A DNA stretch of 64,000 bases from Paraburkholderia hayleyella (GCF_009455685.1 NZ_QPES01000002.1:496001-560000); one strand, 5' to 3'. Counted from the stretch's first letter, positions 40,558 to 49,638 are shown. Notes: generated from the sequence alone by a model not told the origin. A program made the numbers and translations.

Positions 40558-41337
40558 TTACTGTTCAGCACCTGCCCTATCAGCCGCCTTGCAGATCGCC
40601 AGAAATTCTTCGCCCTTCAAGGAAGCACCGCCGATCAAGCCGCCATCAATATCCGCCTGAAGGAATAATTCACGCGCATTTTCTGGCTTCACACTTCCAC
40701 CGTATAGCAGCGGCACTCGCGCCACTATCGGATCTTTTGCCCGCAAAAGGCCCCGCAAAAACGCATGAACCTCTTGCGCCTCTACAGCCGTGGCACTTTT
40801 ACCCGTGCCAATCGCCCAAACGGGCTCATACGCCACAACGATTCGTGCAGCCGCCTCAACGGATAACTTGTCCAGCACACCGCCCAGTTGCGCCCCGACC
40901 ACCTGTTGCGTCAGGCCAGCCTCACGCTCTGCAAGCGTTTCACCCACGCAGACAATCGGCGTTAATCCCGCAGCCAGCGCTTGCCCTGTCTTGAGCGCCA
41001 CCAGCTCGATACTTTCGCGGTGATAAGCCCGGCGCTCAGAATGCCCAACGATCGCCAGCGACGCGCCGAACTCAAGCGCCATTTCTGCCGCGACTTCCCC
41101 CGTATAAGCCCCCGTGGTATAGGCCGAAATATCCTGCACGCCCCACGCAACACGACTGCCCTCTAACAGCGACTGCGCCTGCGCAAGATAAGGACAAGGC
41201 ACGCACAACCCAACCTGCACCGAACCCGACAACGCCGCCGCACCTTGCGCCGTCATTTGCAAAAGCGCTGCATTGCCCGCTAGCCGGCCATGCATTTTCC
41301 AGTTACCCACTACCAGTCTTACTCGTTGTTTCAACAT
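40558..41337 (-). CDS. tpiA: Triosephosphate isomerase
   Basis: A 259-residue TIM-barrel enzyme that interconverts dihydroxyacetone phosphate and glyceraldehyde 3-phosphate in glycolysis. Catalytic residues are visible as the GNWKMHG lysine (near residue 13), the histidine in IVGHSERR and the glutamate in VVAYEPVWAIGTGKSA. The C-terminal phosphate-binding LLYGGSVKPENA segment is intact. It is followed by secG. Confidence 0.97.
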   Translation of the reverse strand: MLKQRVRLVVGNWKMHGRLAGNAALLQMTAQGAAALSGSVQVGLCVPCPYLAQAQSLLEGSRVAWGVQDISAYTTGAYTGEVAAEMALEFGASLAIVGHSERRAYHRESIELVALKTGQALAAGLTPIVCVGETLAEREAGLTQQVVGAQLGGVLDKLSVEAAARIVVAYEPVWAIGTGKSATAVEAQEVHAFLRGLLRAKDPIVARVPLLYGGSVKPENARELFLQADIDGGLIGGASLKGEEFLAICKAADRAGAEQ

Positions 41338-41474
41338 GGCTTCGCTTTATCTTGTCGTGACGGCCTGGCTCGTGACGGCTTGGCAAACCGGGACCCAACC
41401 GCGGAACCCATCAAAATCTTTGAATGCCGTTGGCGGGCAAAGCGCGCAATTTTACTGCGGACACGCCAACCGGG

Positions 41475-42488
41475 TCAAACTAACGTGCGCCAATCCAGCA
41501 CAATCTTACCCACATGCGTGCTGCTTTCCATCAATGCATGCGCAGCGGCAGCCTGGCTCGCAGGGAACACCTGGTACACCACCGGCTTGATCCGGCCATC
41601 TTCCAGACAAGGCCACACGCGCGCCTTCAACTGCGCCGCGATACCCGCCTTGAATGCCACCGAACGCGGACGTAACGTCGAACCCGTCAGCGTCAGGCGG
41701 CGACGTAAAATTTCGCCCAGATTAAGCTCAGCCGTCGCGCCACCCAGCAAGGCAATCACCACCAGGCGGCCACCGTCGGCCAGCACCGACAGCTCGCGCG
41801 GTACATAGCTGCCCGCCACCATGTCGAGGATCACATCAACACCACGGCCATGCGTCAGCGATTTGATGACCTCAACGAAATCTTCCGTCTTGTAGTTGAT
41901 CGCCCGCTCTGCGCCAAGCTGCTCGCAAGCGCGGCATTTTTCGTCCGTGCCCGCCGTGGCGAAAACCCGAAAGCCCAAGGCCCGCGCAATCTGGATCGCG
42001 CTCACGCCAATCCCGCTCGAGCCCCCTTGCACCAGCAAAATCTCATCAGCGCCGCCTTCGCCCGCACCAAGCTGCGCACGGTCAAACACATTGCTCCAGA
42101 CAGTGAAGAACGTCTCGGGTAGCGAGGCGGCCTCAATCTCCGTCAAACCTGCAGGCACGGGCAAACATTGCATCAGCGGCGCCACAGCGTACCCGGCATA
42201 GCCCCCGCCCGCGAGCAAGGCGCAAACACGATCACCCAGCTTGAGTCCAAACGGATTGGGCCCGTCGATCGCCCCGCCCACAATCTCACCCGCGACTTCC
42301 AGCCCCGGCAAATCAGACGCTCCCGGTGGCGGTGCATAGGCGCCTTTGCGCTGAAACACATCCGGACGATTCACCCCCGACGCCGCGACCCGGATCAAGA
42401 CCTCTCCAGCCCCAGGCACCGGTATCGGGCGCTCAACCAGCCGCAACACATCAGGTGCGCCGAATTCGGTAATTTCAATCGCTTTCAT
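41475..42488 (-). CDS. NAD(P)H-quinone oxidoreductase (zinc-independent MDR)
   Basis: A 337-residue medium-chain dehydrogenase/reductase of the quinone-oxidoreductase (PIG3-like) subgroup. The N-terminal GroES-like domain carries ASGVNRPDVFQRKGAYAPPPG, and the Rossmann part has VQGGSSGIGVSAIQIA. It lacks the cysteine cluster of zinc alcohol dehydrogenases. ATG at 42488 has a ggagg ribosome-binding site. It lies between pnp and tpiA, as in other Burkholderia-group genomes. Confidence 0.92.
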   Translation of the reverse strand: MKAIEITEFGAPDVLRLVERPIPVPGAGEVLIRVAASGVNRPDVFQRKGAYAPPPGASDLPGLEVAGEIVGGAIDGPNPFGLKLGDRVCALLAGGGYAGYAVAPLMQCLPVPAGLTEIEAASLPETFFTVWSNVFDRAQLGAGEGGADEILLVQGGSSGIGVSAIQIARALGFRVFATAGTDEKCRACEQLGAERAINYKTEDFVEVIKSLTHGRGVDVILDMVAGSYVPRELSVLADGGRLVVIALLGGATAELNLGEILRRRLTLTGSTLRPRSVAFKAGIAAQLKARVWPCLEDGRIKPVVYQVFPASQAAAAHALMESSTHVGKIVLDWRTLV

Positions 42489-42559
42489 CTGCCCGGCCCT
42501 CCAGGTTTGCACTGACTCAAGCAGTACATGAGATTCTTTTTACCCGCCTATCAGGAAAA

Positions 42560-42591
42560 ACGGCCGACGCGTGAACCACGCTATCGGCCGT
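42560..42591 (-). terminator. Intrinsic terminator after pnp
   Basis: An 8-bp stem (42560-42567 with 42584-42591) with an inner 4-bp extension, followed on the minus strand by TTTTT. It lies 20 bases past the pnp stop codon. Confidence 0.8.
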
Positions 42592-42610
42592 CATCCCTCC
42601 TGCCAATGCC

Positions 42611-44758
42611 TTACAGCGGCGTGGGTTCCACAGGTGCCGCGCCTGGCGCCGCATCATTGAGCAGCGCCTTGGCCGACAAGCGTACCCGGCCTTTCTCATC
42701 CGTCTGAATGACCTTGACCTTGACTCGCTGGCCTTCCTTCAGATAGTCGTTCAGATCCTTGATGCGCTCATTGGCGATCTCGGAGATGTGCAACAGACCG
42801 TCCTTGCCCGGCAAGATGTTCACGATCGCACCGAAATCCAGCAGCTTAAGGACCGTGCCCTCATAAACCTTGCCGACTTCGACATCCATCGTGATTGCTT
42901 CGATACGGCGTTTGGCTTCGGCCATCCCCTCGCTATTCGTGCTAGCGATTGTCACCAGGCCATCTTCCGAAATATCGATCGTCGTACCGGTTTCTTCAGT
43001 CAGTGTGCGGATCACCGAACCACCCTTGCCGATCACGTCGCGGATTTTTTCCGGATTGATCTTTACGGTAATCATGCGTGGCGCGAATTCCGAAAGCTGG
43101 GTATTGGCACCCGACACCGCTGATGTCATCTTGCCCAGAATATGCATGCGACCTTCTTTCGCCTGCGCCAGGGCAACCTGCATGATTTCTTTCGTGATGC
43201 CCTGGATTTTGATATCCATTTGCAGCGCGGTAATCCCCGCAGCCGTGCCCGCGACCTTGAAATCCATGTCGCCAAGGTGATCCTCGTCGCCCAGAATATC
43301 GGTCAGAACGGCAAACTTGTTGCCTTCCAGAATCAGGCCCATGGCAATGCCCGCGACGTGCGCCTTCATCGGCACGCCTGCATCCATCAGCGCGAGGCAA
43401 CCGCCGCACACCGAAGCCATCGACGACGAGCCGTTCGATTCGGTGATTTCCGAAACCACCCGGATCGAATAGCCGAACTCATCTGCGCCTGGCAGACACG
43501 GCACCAGCGAACGCTTGGCGAGACGACCATGACCGATCTCGCGGCGCTTGGGCGAACCAACCCGTCCGGTTTCGCCCGTGGCGAACGGAGGCATGTTGTA
43601 GTGCAGCATGAAGCGGTCGCGGTACTCACCTTCGAGCGCGTCAATAATCTGCTCATCGCCGCGCGTGCCAAGCGTGGCCACAACTAGCGCCTGTGTTTCG
43701 CCACGTGTAAACAGCACCGAACCGTGTGCGCGCGGCAACACGCCTGTACGAATTTCGATCGGGCGAACCGTGCGGGTATCGCGGCCGTCAATACGCGGCT
43801 CACCGCTCAGAATCTGGCTGCGAACGATTTTCGCTTCGATATCGAACAGCACATTGCCAACGGTGGCCTTGTCGGCAGCCACCGTGCCTGCGGCAGCGGC
43901 TTCATCCTCAAGGCTGGCCGACGTCGCCGCGTAGATTTCCTTCAGCCGGGTCGAACGGGCCTGCTTGTCGCGCATCTGATACGCAGCCAGCAGATTCGCC
44001 TCAGCCAGCGCGCTGACACGTGAGATCAGCGCTTCGTTTTTCGGCGCAGGCTGCCAGTCCCACTCAGGCTTGCCGCCTTCACGGACCAGCTCATGAATGG
44101 CGTCGATCGCCGTTTGCATCTGCTCGTGACCAAACACCACCGCGCCCAGCATCACGTCTTCTGGCAACTGGTCAGCTTCCGATTCGACCATCAGCACCGC
44201 GCGCTCCGTACCCGCAACCACGAGATCAAGGCGCGAGGCCTTGATTTGCGCGCGTGTCGGATTCAGCACGTATTCGTTATCGATGTAGGCCACACGCGCT
44301 GCACCCACCGGGCCATTAAATGGCAGGCCGGAAACCGCGAGCGCCGCCGAGGCGCCGATCAGCGCCGGAATATCAGCGGGGATTTCCGGATTGATCGACA
44401 GCACATGCACCACCACCTGAACTTCGTTATAGAAGCCTTCAGGAAAAAGCGGCCGCAGCGGACGGTCAATCAGGCGCGAAATCAGCGTCTCGCCTTCCGA
44501 AGGACGGCCTTCACGGCGAAAGAAACCGCCAGGAATCTTGCCTGCGGAATAAGTTTTTTCGAGGTAGTCGACCGTCAGTGGGAAAAAGTCCTGGCCGGGC
44601 TTTGCTGTACGTGCACCAACCACGGTCGCCAGCACCACGGTATCTTCAATATCCACGAGCACAGCGCCGCTTGCCTGGCGGGCGATTTCGCCTGTTTCGA
44701 GGCGAACAGTATGCTGCCCCCATTTAAATTCTTTGACGACCTTATTGAACATTGACAT
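42611..44758 (-). CDS. pnp: Polyribonucleotide nucleotidyltransferase (PNPase)
   Basis: A 715-residue 3'-5' phosphorolytic exoribonuclease, part of the RNA degradosome. Two RNase PH domains (first about residues 10-145, second about 305-555 with SSMASVCGGCLALMDAGVP), then a KH domain (IGKGGSVIRTLTEETGTTIDI) and a C-terminal S1 domain (GTVLKLLDFGAIVNILPGKDGLLHIS). ATG at 44758 is 5 bases from an aaggag site; GTG at 44764 and ATG at 44752 are less well placed. It follows rpsO, as in most proteobacteria, with a structured leader. Confidence 0.97.
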   Translation of the reverse strand: MSMFNKVVKEFKWGQHTVRLETGEIARQASGAVLVDIEDTVVLATVVGARTAKPGQDFFPLTVDYLEKTYSAGKIPGGFFRREGRPSEGETLISRLIDRPLRPLFPEGFYNEVQVVVHVLSINPEIPADIPALIGASAALAVSGLPFNGPVGAARVAYIDNEYVLNPTRAQIKASRLDLVVAGTERAVLMVESEADQLPEDVMLGAVVFGHEQMQTAIDAIHELVREGGKPEWDWQPAPKNEALISRVSALAEANLLAAYQMRDKQARSTRLKEIYAATSASLEDEAAAAGTVAADKATVGNVLFDIEAKIVRSQILSGEPRIDGRDTRTVRPIEIRTGVLPRAHGSVLFTRGETQALVVATLGTRGDEQIIDALEGEYRDRFMLHYNMPPFATGETGRVGSPKRREIGHGRLAKRSLVPCLPGADEFGYSIRVVSEITESNGSSSMASVCGGCLALMDAGVPMKAHVAGIAMGLILEGNKFAVLTDILGDEDHLGDMDFKVAGTAAGITALQMDIKIQGITKEIMQVALAQAKEGRMHILGKMTSAVSGANTQLSEFAPRMITVKINPEKIRDVIGKGGSVIRTLTEETGTTIDISEDGLVTIASTNSEGMAEAKRRIEAITMDVEVGKVYEGTVLKLLDFGAIVNILPGKDGLLHISEIANERIKDLNDYLKEGQRVKVKVIQTDEKGRVRLSAKALLNDAAPGAAPVEPTPL

Positions 44759-44780
44759 TGTCACTCCTTGATTTTGTTAT

Positions 44781-44899
44781 GCCGCGCAGACCAGCAGCGG
44801 CGCGGCAACACCATGACCGGCGCGGCACGGGAGAGGAGTGTTATGCCATTCCAGCGGACCACGCAAACCGCATGAAACGCGCGCACGAACCGCTGGAAT
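44781..44899 (-). promoter_or_regulatory. Structured pnp leader with two hairpins
   Basis: The rpsO-pnp gap (44759-45069) holds a 10-bp perfect inverted repeat with a 32-base loop (44848-44857/44890-44899), then a 7-bp G/C hairpin (44781-44787/44800-44806) just upstream of the pnp ribosome-binding site. In E. coli, pnp is autoregulated through an RNase III-cut leader hairpin; these structures are candidates for the same role here. The rest of the gap shows no gene. Confidence 0.5.
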
Positions 44900-45018
44900 G
44901 ACACAAGCCTCCACCCTGCAAACCGGTGTTATTTTTAGTAATCCATCATTCAAGCCAACACGCCCGATGGGCGATTCATGATGCATGCCCCCGGACTTGC
45001 GCACCGTTTAAAAACAAA

Positions 45019-45049
45019 ATGCCTGTATCAGTTGAACTGACACAGGCAT
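45019..45049 (-). terminator. Intrinsic terminator after rpsO
   Basis: A long stem from 45019 to 45049 (about 14 bp with a 2-3 base loop and one wobble pair), followed on the minus strand by the T-rich TTTTGTTTTT. It sits 20 bases after the rpsO stop codon and should attenuate read-through from rpsO into pnp. Confidence 0.9.
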
Positions 45050-45069
45050 CTTGCTGAAAGACCATCCGA

Positions 45070-45351
45070 TTACTTGCGCAGACCCAGCTTTCCGATCAGT
45101 GCACGATAACGGTCAGCGTCCTTGCCCTTCAGGTAATCAAGCAGCTTGCGACGGCGGCTCACCATGCGCAGCAAACCGCGGCGGCTATGGTGATCTTTCG
45201 AATGAGTCTTGAAGTGGGCAGTGAGCTCGTTGATACGGGTCGTCAGCAGCGCGACCTGCACTTCGGGAGAACCGGTGTCGTTAGCTGCGCGGGCAAATTG
45301 CGCAACAACATCGGATTTTTTGGTTTCAACTTTGGTTTCAACAGCAGACAT
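45070..45351 (-). CDS. rpsO: 30S ribosomal protein S15
   Basis: A 93-residue S15 protein that binds 16S rRNA early in 30S assembly. The conserved segments TGSPEVQVALLT, HFKTHSKDHHSRRGLLRMVSRRRKLLDYL and RYRALIGKLGLRK are intact. The start at 45351 has an aaggaa ribosome-binding site. It is slightly longer than the usual 89 residues because of a short N-terminal insertion (VETKVETKK). It lies upstream of pnp. Confidence 0.97.
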   Translation of the reverse strand: MSAVETKVETKKSDVVAQFARAANDTGSPEVQVALLTTRINELTAHFKTHSKDHHSRRGLLRMVSRRRKLLDYLKGKDADRYRALIGKLGLRK

Positions 45352-45517
45352 GTTTATTTCCTTGGAAACTAGACAGGCGGTCACGGAAGAAAGGCCGTGC
45401 CGTGGACATACGCATTACGATTTCCGCATTGCGGTTTCATTACTACACTGCAGCGTTACAACAAAGTGCGATTGTAGCACAGGGGCCTGCCCGCCCGCGT
45501 ACTGCCCACGCACCGGA

Positions 45518-46810
45518 TCAGGGACGCACCATGCGGCAGGTTACGGGTGGCGTGGCCTGTTCGGGACTCAGCGCCAGCACCGTACGAAACCCGTAACCCG
45601 AGCCCTCGTTGTCGAAGCGCACACCGGGCGTACCACGCCGGTCCATCTCCATGACATAAAGGGGCTGGATCAGCTGGTGGTCAGCTGCACGCATCCACGA
45701 CCGATGAAAACCGTTATCGAATCTCATGTCCTCCAGCATCCGGGCGACCGCCTCAGGTTGAGCGCTCCCGGCACGTTCCATGGCCCGTGCCAGCATCTGC
45801 ACCAGGACATCCAGGCGCAACACCGGGTAATCATCGGCCGCGGCCGGAAAGCGCTGGCGAAACGCGGCATACCACGCCTCTGAATCCTTGCCCGCGACAT
45901 TCGGATGCCACTCCGCGACCGCAAGCACCCGTTGTACACCCGCCTCGCCCAGTGCCGCAGGCGCCCCCAGACTATTGCCATAAAAGGTATAGAACTTCGC
46001 CGTCAGCCCCTGCTCACGTGCGGCCTTGACCAAAAGCGCCAGATCATTGCCCCAGTTGCCGGTCACCACAGCATCCGCTTTGCTGGCGCGGATCTTGGCA
46101 AGATAGGGCGTGAAATCCTTCACCCGGCCCACTGGATGAAACTCGTCGCCGACAATCGCTATATCGGGGCGGCGGCTCGCCAGTGCTGCCCGTGTCAGCG
46201 CGCTCACGTCACGGCCAAAGGTATACGCCTGGTTCAAGAGATAAACCCGTTTAACCGAGTGGTCACGTTGAAGCACGCTCACTAACGCGTCCGTGCGCAT
46301 ACCGGCGTGCGCATCGAAACGAAAATGCCAAAAGCTACAGGACGCCCCCGTCAAGGCGGGATCGACCGCGGCGTAATTCAGAAAGAGCATGCGCCGTTGC
46401 GGCTCACGCGTGTTTTGCCGCCCGATGGCTCCCAGCAACGCGGCCGCCACCGCTGAACTGTTGCCTTGCAAGATGAAGCCAATGTGCTGATCCTCGGCCG
46501 CGCGGAGTTGCACTAGCGCTTCTTCCGCACTGCCTTTGCTGTCCAGCGTCAGCAACGCTAGCGGATGCATGCCGTCCGCCAGCTTCACCCCACCCCGTGC
46601 ATTCACGCGTTCAATGCCAAAACGCAGATTGCGCTCCATCGCCGCACCCGCATTGGCAAACGGCCCCGACATGCCTTCGATCAACGCGAGCCGGACGGGC
46701 GCCCGCCCCGGCAGCACCGTGTCAGCGTGCACCTGGCTCATGCTCAGGACCATCAACCCCATCAACCCCATCAACCCGACGCGTGCCACCTGCCGCCATG
46801 TCATCGCCAT
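45518..46810 (-). CDS. Branched-chain amino acid ABC transporter substrate-binding protein
   Basis: A 430-residue periplasmic-binding protein of the Leu/Ile/Val-binding (type I, PBP) family. Residues 1-29 are a signal peptide ending near QVHADT. The family core VRLALIEGMSGPFANAGAAM starts right after it. ATG at 46810 follows a ggag site by 5 bases; the in-frame TTG at 46825 is rejected. No permease or ATPase gene adjoins, so it works with transporter parts elsewhere or is a stand-alone sensor. The true ligand is unknown. The signal peptide contains the triplicated GLM repeat. Confidence 0.87.
   Translation of the reverse strand: MAMTWRQVARVGLMGLMGLMVLSMSQVHADTVLPGRAPVRLALIEGMSGPFANAGAAMERNLRFGIERVNARGGVKLADGMHPLALLTLDSKGSAEEALVQLRAAEDQHIGFILQGNSSAVAAALLGAIGRQNTREPQRRMLFLNYAAVDPALTGASCSFWHFRFDAHAGMRTDALVSVLQRDHSVKRVYLLNQAYTFGRDVSALTRAALASRRPDIAIVGDEFHPVGRVKDFTPYLAKIRASKADAVVTGNWGNDLALLVKAAREQGLTAKFYTFYGNSLGAPAALGEAGVQRVLAVAEWHPNVAGKDSEAWYAAFRQRFPAAADDYPVLRLDVLVQMLARAMERAGSAQPEAVARMLEDMRFDNGFHRSWMRAADHQLIQPLYVMEMDRRGTPGVRFDNEGSGYGFRTVLALSPEQATPPVTCRMVRP
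46751..46777. repeat. 9-bp in-frame tandem repeat in a signal peptide
   Basis: Three copies of a 9-bp unit (catcaaccc on the plus strand) encode GLMGLMGLM inside the signal peptide hydrophobic core of the substrate-binding protein. Copy change would lengthen or shorten the hydrophobic core by three residues per unit. Confidence 0.8.
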
Positions 46811-47040
46811 CGCTACTCCAGCCAAACAATAATGAGACGCGGATCATAGCGGATCACCGTTGCGCCATGACGCCCCGGTTCGCCCGAAGGGTCGAAATAG
46901 TCCGTGCGGGCTCCAGCAGGCCTGAACAACGGGCCCGCGCACGCGAGCCGATCAAGCGCAATCAGCCCACACCGAATCGCGCATGTCAAAATGGCGAGCG
47001 AGTCCAACCCTACTTGTCTTAACTGCTATCGGAGCCACTC

Positions 47041-47598
47041 ATGCTGACCCGTCTCTCATCGGTGCTTGCGTCACGCATCGCACTTGTCCTGCCACGCGAG
47101 CCTGTTCGCCGCCTCGCATTAGCCTGCCTGGGGGCGCTCGCTCTTGCGGGCTGCGCCCAGCCATGGCAAAAATTTCAGCCGGGCATGGATCAGTCGACGA
47201 TCATCGCCTCGCTTGGTGCCCCGCGCGAAACCTATGATCTGCCGAACGGCGGCAAGCGCCTGATGTGGCCCACCCAACCCATGGGTGAAACCACCACCGC
47301 GGCAGATGTCGACGCCTCCGGCAAAATCCTGAACGTGCGTCAGGTGCTGCAACCCAGCGAGTTCTATCGCGCCGAAATCGGTAAATGGACGCGCGATGAC
47401 GTGCTGGTCAATTTTGGCCGCCCTGTCGAAACCTCGTACTTCCCTTTAATGAAGCGCGAAGTCTGGACCTACCGTTATCTCGAAGACAACGTCTGGTACC
47501 TGATGTATAACTTCTATTTCGACGATCAGGGCATACTGCGCCTCACGCAGAAAACGCCCGATCCGCTGCATGATCCGGATCACCCCGGGCTGTTTTAA
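47041..47598 (+). CDS. Conserved lipoprotein of unknown function
   Basis: A 185-residue protein with a long signal peptide and a lipobox LALAGC at residues 33-38, so C38 is likely acylated and the protein anchored in the outer or inner membrane. The mature part (PWQKFQPGMDQSTIIASLGAP, VLVNFGRPVETSYFP, EVWTYRYLEDNVWYLMYNFYFD) suggests two short BamE/SmpA-like repeats. That similarity is my reading of the pattern and is not certain. It stands alone between the substrate-binding protein gene and leuA. Confidence 0.8.
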   Translation: MLTRLSSVLASRIALVLPREPVRRLALACLGALALAGCAQPWQKFQPGMDQSTIIASLGAPRETYDLPNGGKRLMWPTQPMGETTTAADVDASGKILNVRQVLQPSEFYRAEIGKWTRDDVLVNFGRPVETSYFPLMKREVWTYRYLEDNVWYLMYNFYFDDQGILRLTQKTPDPLHDPDHPGLF

Positions 47599-47643
47599 TT
47601 CATCGCCCTTGCATCCGTTTGCGCATTCCCCGCGGTAAACAAC

Positions 47644-47679
47644 ACGAAGCCCCATGCTGCATTCAGCATGGGGCTTCGT
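47644..47679. terminator. Strong convergent hairpin terminator
   Basis: A perfect 16-bp stem with a 4-base loop (47644-47659 with 47664-47679) between the convergent lipoprotein gene and leuA. It can serve both transcripts, although T-tracts are short. Confidence 0.8.
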
Positions 47680-47728
47680 TGCATGAAAGAGAGCCTGTGG
47701 CGCTGCGTCTTGCCGCGCCACACACCGG

Positions 47729-49273
47729 TCAGGCCCGTTGTGGGTTCAGCCTGTCCGCATGCGAATGCAGCCGGTTCAGCGCCGACAAATAAGCCTTCGC
47801 CGACGCGGCCACGATATCCGGATCCGTCCCCACGCCATTGACGATGCGGCCACTCTTCGACAAGCGCACGGTCACCTCGCCTTGCGCCTCCGTACCGGTC
47901 GTGATCGCATTCACCGAATACAGCAGCAGTTCCGAGCCACTTCCGACTTCCGATTCAATAGCATTGAGCGTCGCGTCGACCGGACCATTGCCACGCCCTT
48001 CACCGGTCACTTCCTTGCCTTCAACCGAGAAAACCACACGAGCGTGCGGCTGCTCACCGGTTTCGGAATGCTGCGCCAGCGAAACAAACTTGTAATGCTC
48101 ACGCTCCTGCGCTTCGACGGACTCTTCTGAAACGATCGACAGAATGTCTTCGTCGAAAATTTCCGCCTTGCGATCGGCCAGCTCCTTGAAGCGGCCAAAA
48201 GCGGCATTGAGTTCCGCCTCGCTTTCAAGCGCAATGCCCAACTCCTGCAAGCGCTGGCGGAACGCATTGCGGCCCGACAGTTTGCCCAGCACGATCTTGT
48301 TGGCGCTCCAGCCCACGTCTTCGGCACGCATGATTTCGTAGGTGTCACGCGCCTTCAGCACACCGTCCTGGTGGATGCCCGAAGCGTGTGCAAAAGCATT
48401 CGCGCCCACCACCGCCTTGTTCGGCTGCACCACAAACCCCGTGATTTGCGACACAAGCTTGGATGCCGGCACGATCTGCGTCGTGTCGACGCCGAGATCG
48501 AGGCCGTAGTAATCCTTGCGCGTCTTCACAGCCATGACGATTTCTTCGAGCGAGGTATTGCCAGCACGCTCACCCAGGCCATTGATCGTGCATTCGACCT
48601 GGCGCGCCCCGCCGATTTGCACCCCTGCCAGCGAATTGGCCACGGCCATGCCCAGATCATTGTGGCAATGCACCGAGAACACGGCCTTATCCGAATTCGG
48701 AACGCGCTCACGCAAGGTTTTCACCAGATTGCCGTACAGCTCTGGCACGCCATAGCCAACGGTATCGGTAATGTTGATCGTGGTCGCGCCCTCGGCGATC
48801 ACCCCTTCCAGCACCCGGCACAGGAAATCCATGTCCGAACGGCTACCATCTTCAGGAGAAAACTCGATATCGTCGGTGAATTTACGGGCGAAACGCACGG
48901 CCAGCTTAGCCTGCTCCAGAACCTGCTCCGGTGTCATGCGCAGCTTCTTTTCCATATGCAGCGCCGAGGTGGCAATGAACGTATGAATCCGGAACTGCCC
49001 GGCGGGCTTGAGCGCGTCGGCCGCGCGCTGGATATCCTTGTCATTGGCCCGCGCGAGAGAACACAGGCGGCTATCCTTGATCATCGAGGCAATCGTGTGA
49101 ATGGCATCGAAATCGCCATTCGAACTCGCTGCAAAACCGGCTTCGATCACATCGACTTTCAGCCTTTCGAGCTGCCGTGCAATCCGGATTTTTTCGTCTT
49201 TTGTCATGGATGCGCCGGGGGATTGCTCACCATCGCGCAATGTCGTGTCGAATATGATCAGTTTGTCTGCCAT
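47729..49273 (-). CDS. leuA: 2-isopropylmalate synthase
   Basis: A 514-residue enzyme that condenses acetyl-CoA with 2-ketoisovalerate, the first committed step of leucine synthesis. The HMGL-like TIM barrel (residues 1-280) shows DTTLRDGEQSPGASM and the metal-binding HCHNDLGMAVAN. The C-terminal LeuA_dimer regulatory domain (from about residue 390) is the site of leucine feedback inhibition in this family. A cggag-type site (caggag) precedes the ATG. A leader with a leucine-rich ORF lies upstream. Confidence 0.97.
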   Translation of the reverse strand: MADKLIIFDTTLRDGEQSPGASMTKDEKIRIARQLERLKVDVIEAGFAASSNGDFDAIHTIASMIKDSRLCSLARANDKDIQRAADALKPAGQFRIHTFIATSALHMEKKLRMTPEQVLEQAKLAVRFARKFTDDIEFSPEDGSRSDMDFLCRVLEGVIAEGATTINITDTVGYGVPELYGNLVKTLRERVPNSDKAVFSVHCHNDLGMAVANSLAGVQIGGARQVECTINGLGERAGNTSLEEIVMAVKTRKDYYGLDLGVDTTQIVPASKLVSQITGFVVQPNKAVVGANAFAHASGIHQDGVLKARDTYEIMRAEDVGWSANKIVLGKLSGRNAFRQRLQELGIALESEAELNAAFGRFKELADRKAEIFDEDILSIVSEESVEAQEREHYKFVSLAQHSETGEQPHARVVFSVEGKEVTGEGRGNGPVDATLNAIESEVGSGSELLLYSVNAITTGTEAQGEVTVRLSKSGRIVNGVGTDPDIVAASAKAYLSALNRLHSHADRLNPQRA

Positions 49274-49405
49274 CTCGGGCTCCTGAGGGGATTAACCAGT
49301 AATTGAATATTGAATAACGAGGGGATCAAAACAGGGCATTCGGGTGTTTGCGCCACCGCTGGCGACGCCACACAAAACGAACGAGGCAGACGGGGGGCGA
49401 AACGG

Positions 49406-49489
49406 TTAGCGCGGTAGGCGCGCCAGGGCTAGCGCGCATAGCAGCGCACCAGCTAGAAGCGAAAGGAGGGGGGGCTTGAAAATAAACAT
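49406..49489 (-). CDS. Candidate leucine-rich leader peptide upstream of leuA
   Basis: A 27-codon ORF (MFIFKPPLLSLLAGALLC then ALALARLPR) ends 132 bases before leuA. Nine codons are leucine, four of them CTA, a codon expected to be rare in this GC-rich genome. Its ATG lies 7 bases after a good -10 box, so the mRNA would be leaderless or nearly so. This fits a leucine attenuation peptide such as E. coli leuL. A wobble-containing hairpin follows (49350-49368), but no T-tract adjoins it. A small membrane peptide is an alternative reading. Confidence 0.5.
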   Translation of the reverse strand: MFIFKPPLLSLLAGALLCALALARLPR

Positions 49490-49496
49490 GTCGGCG

Positions 49497-49525
49497 ACTA
49501 TAGCGACATTCCATCAAACGCGCAA
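49497..49525 (-). promoter_or_regulatory. Candidate leuA promoter
   Basis: On the minus strand a -10 box TATAGT (49497-49502, five of six matches) lies 17 bp from a weak -35 TTGCGC (49520-49525). The predicted start falls at or one base before the ATG of the leucine-rich leader ORF (49489). The rest of the gap to pssA (49526-49638) shows nothing further. Confidence 0.55.
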
Positions 49526-49638
49526 TTAGTGCGCGCGAGGGGGTATGCAAGCGCTGCGGCGAGCTTCAAGCCGTGCCCGCCGGAAAGCCGTTAGCGCTGC
49601 GTTGCAATGTGCCAGCCAGGTGTGACTTGAACGCGATT

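Noticed and set aside
49326..49550. A 74-codon minus-strand frame in the leuA leader
   Set aside because: It would begin upstream of the predicted promoter -10 box and has no family match; the 27-codon leucine-rich frame fits the promoter better.
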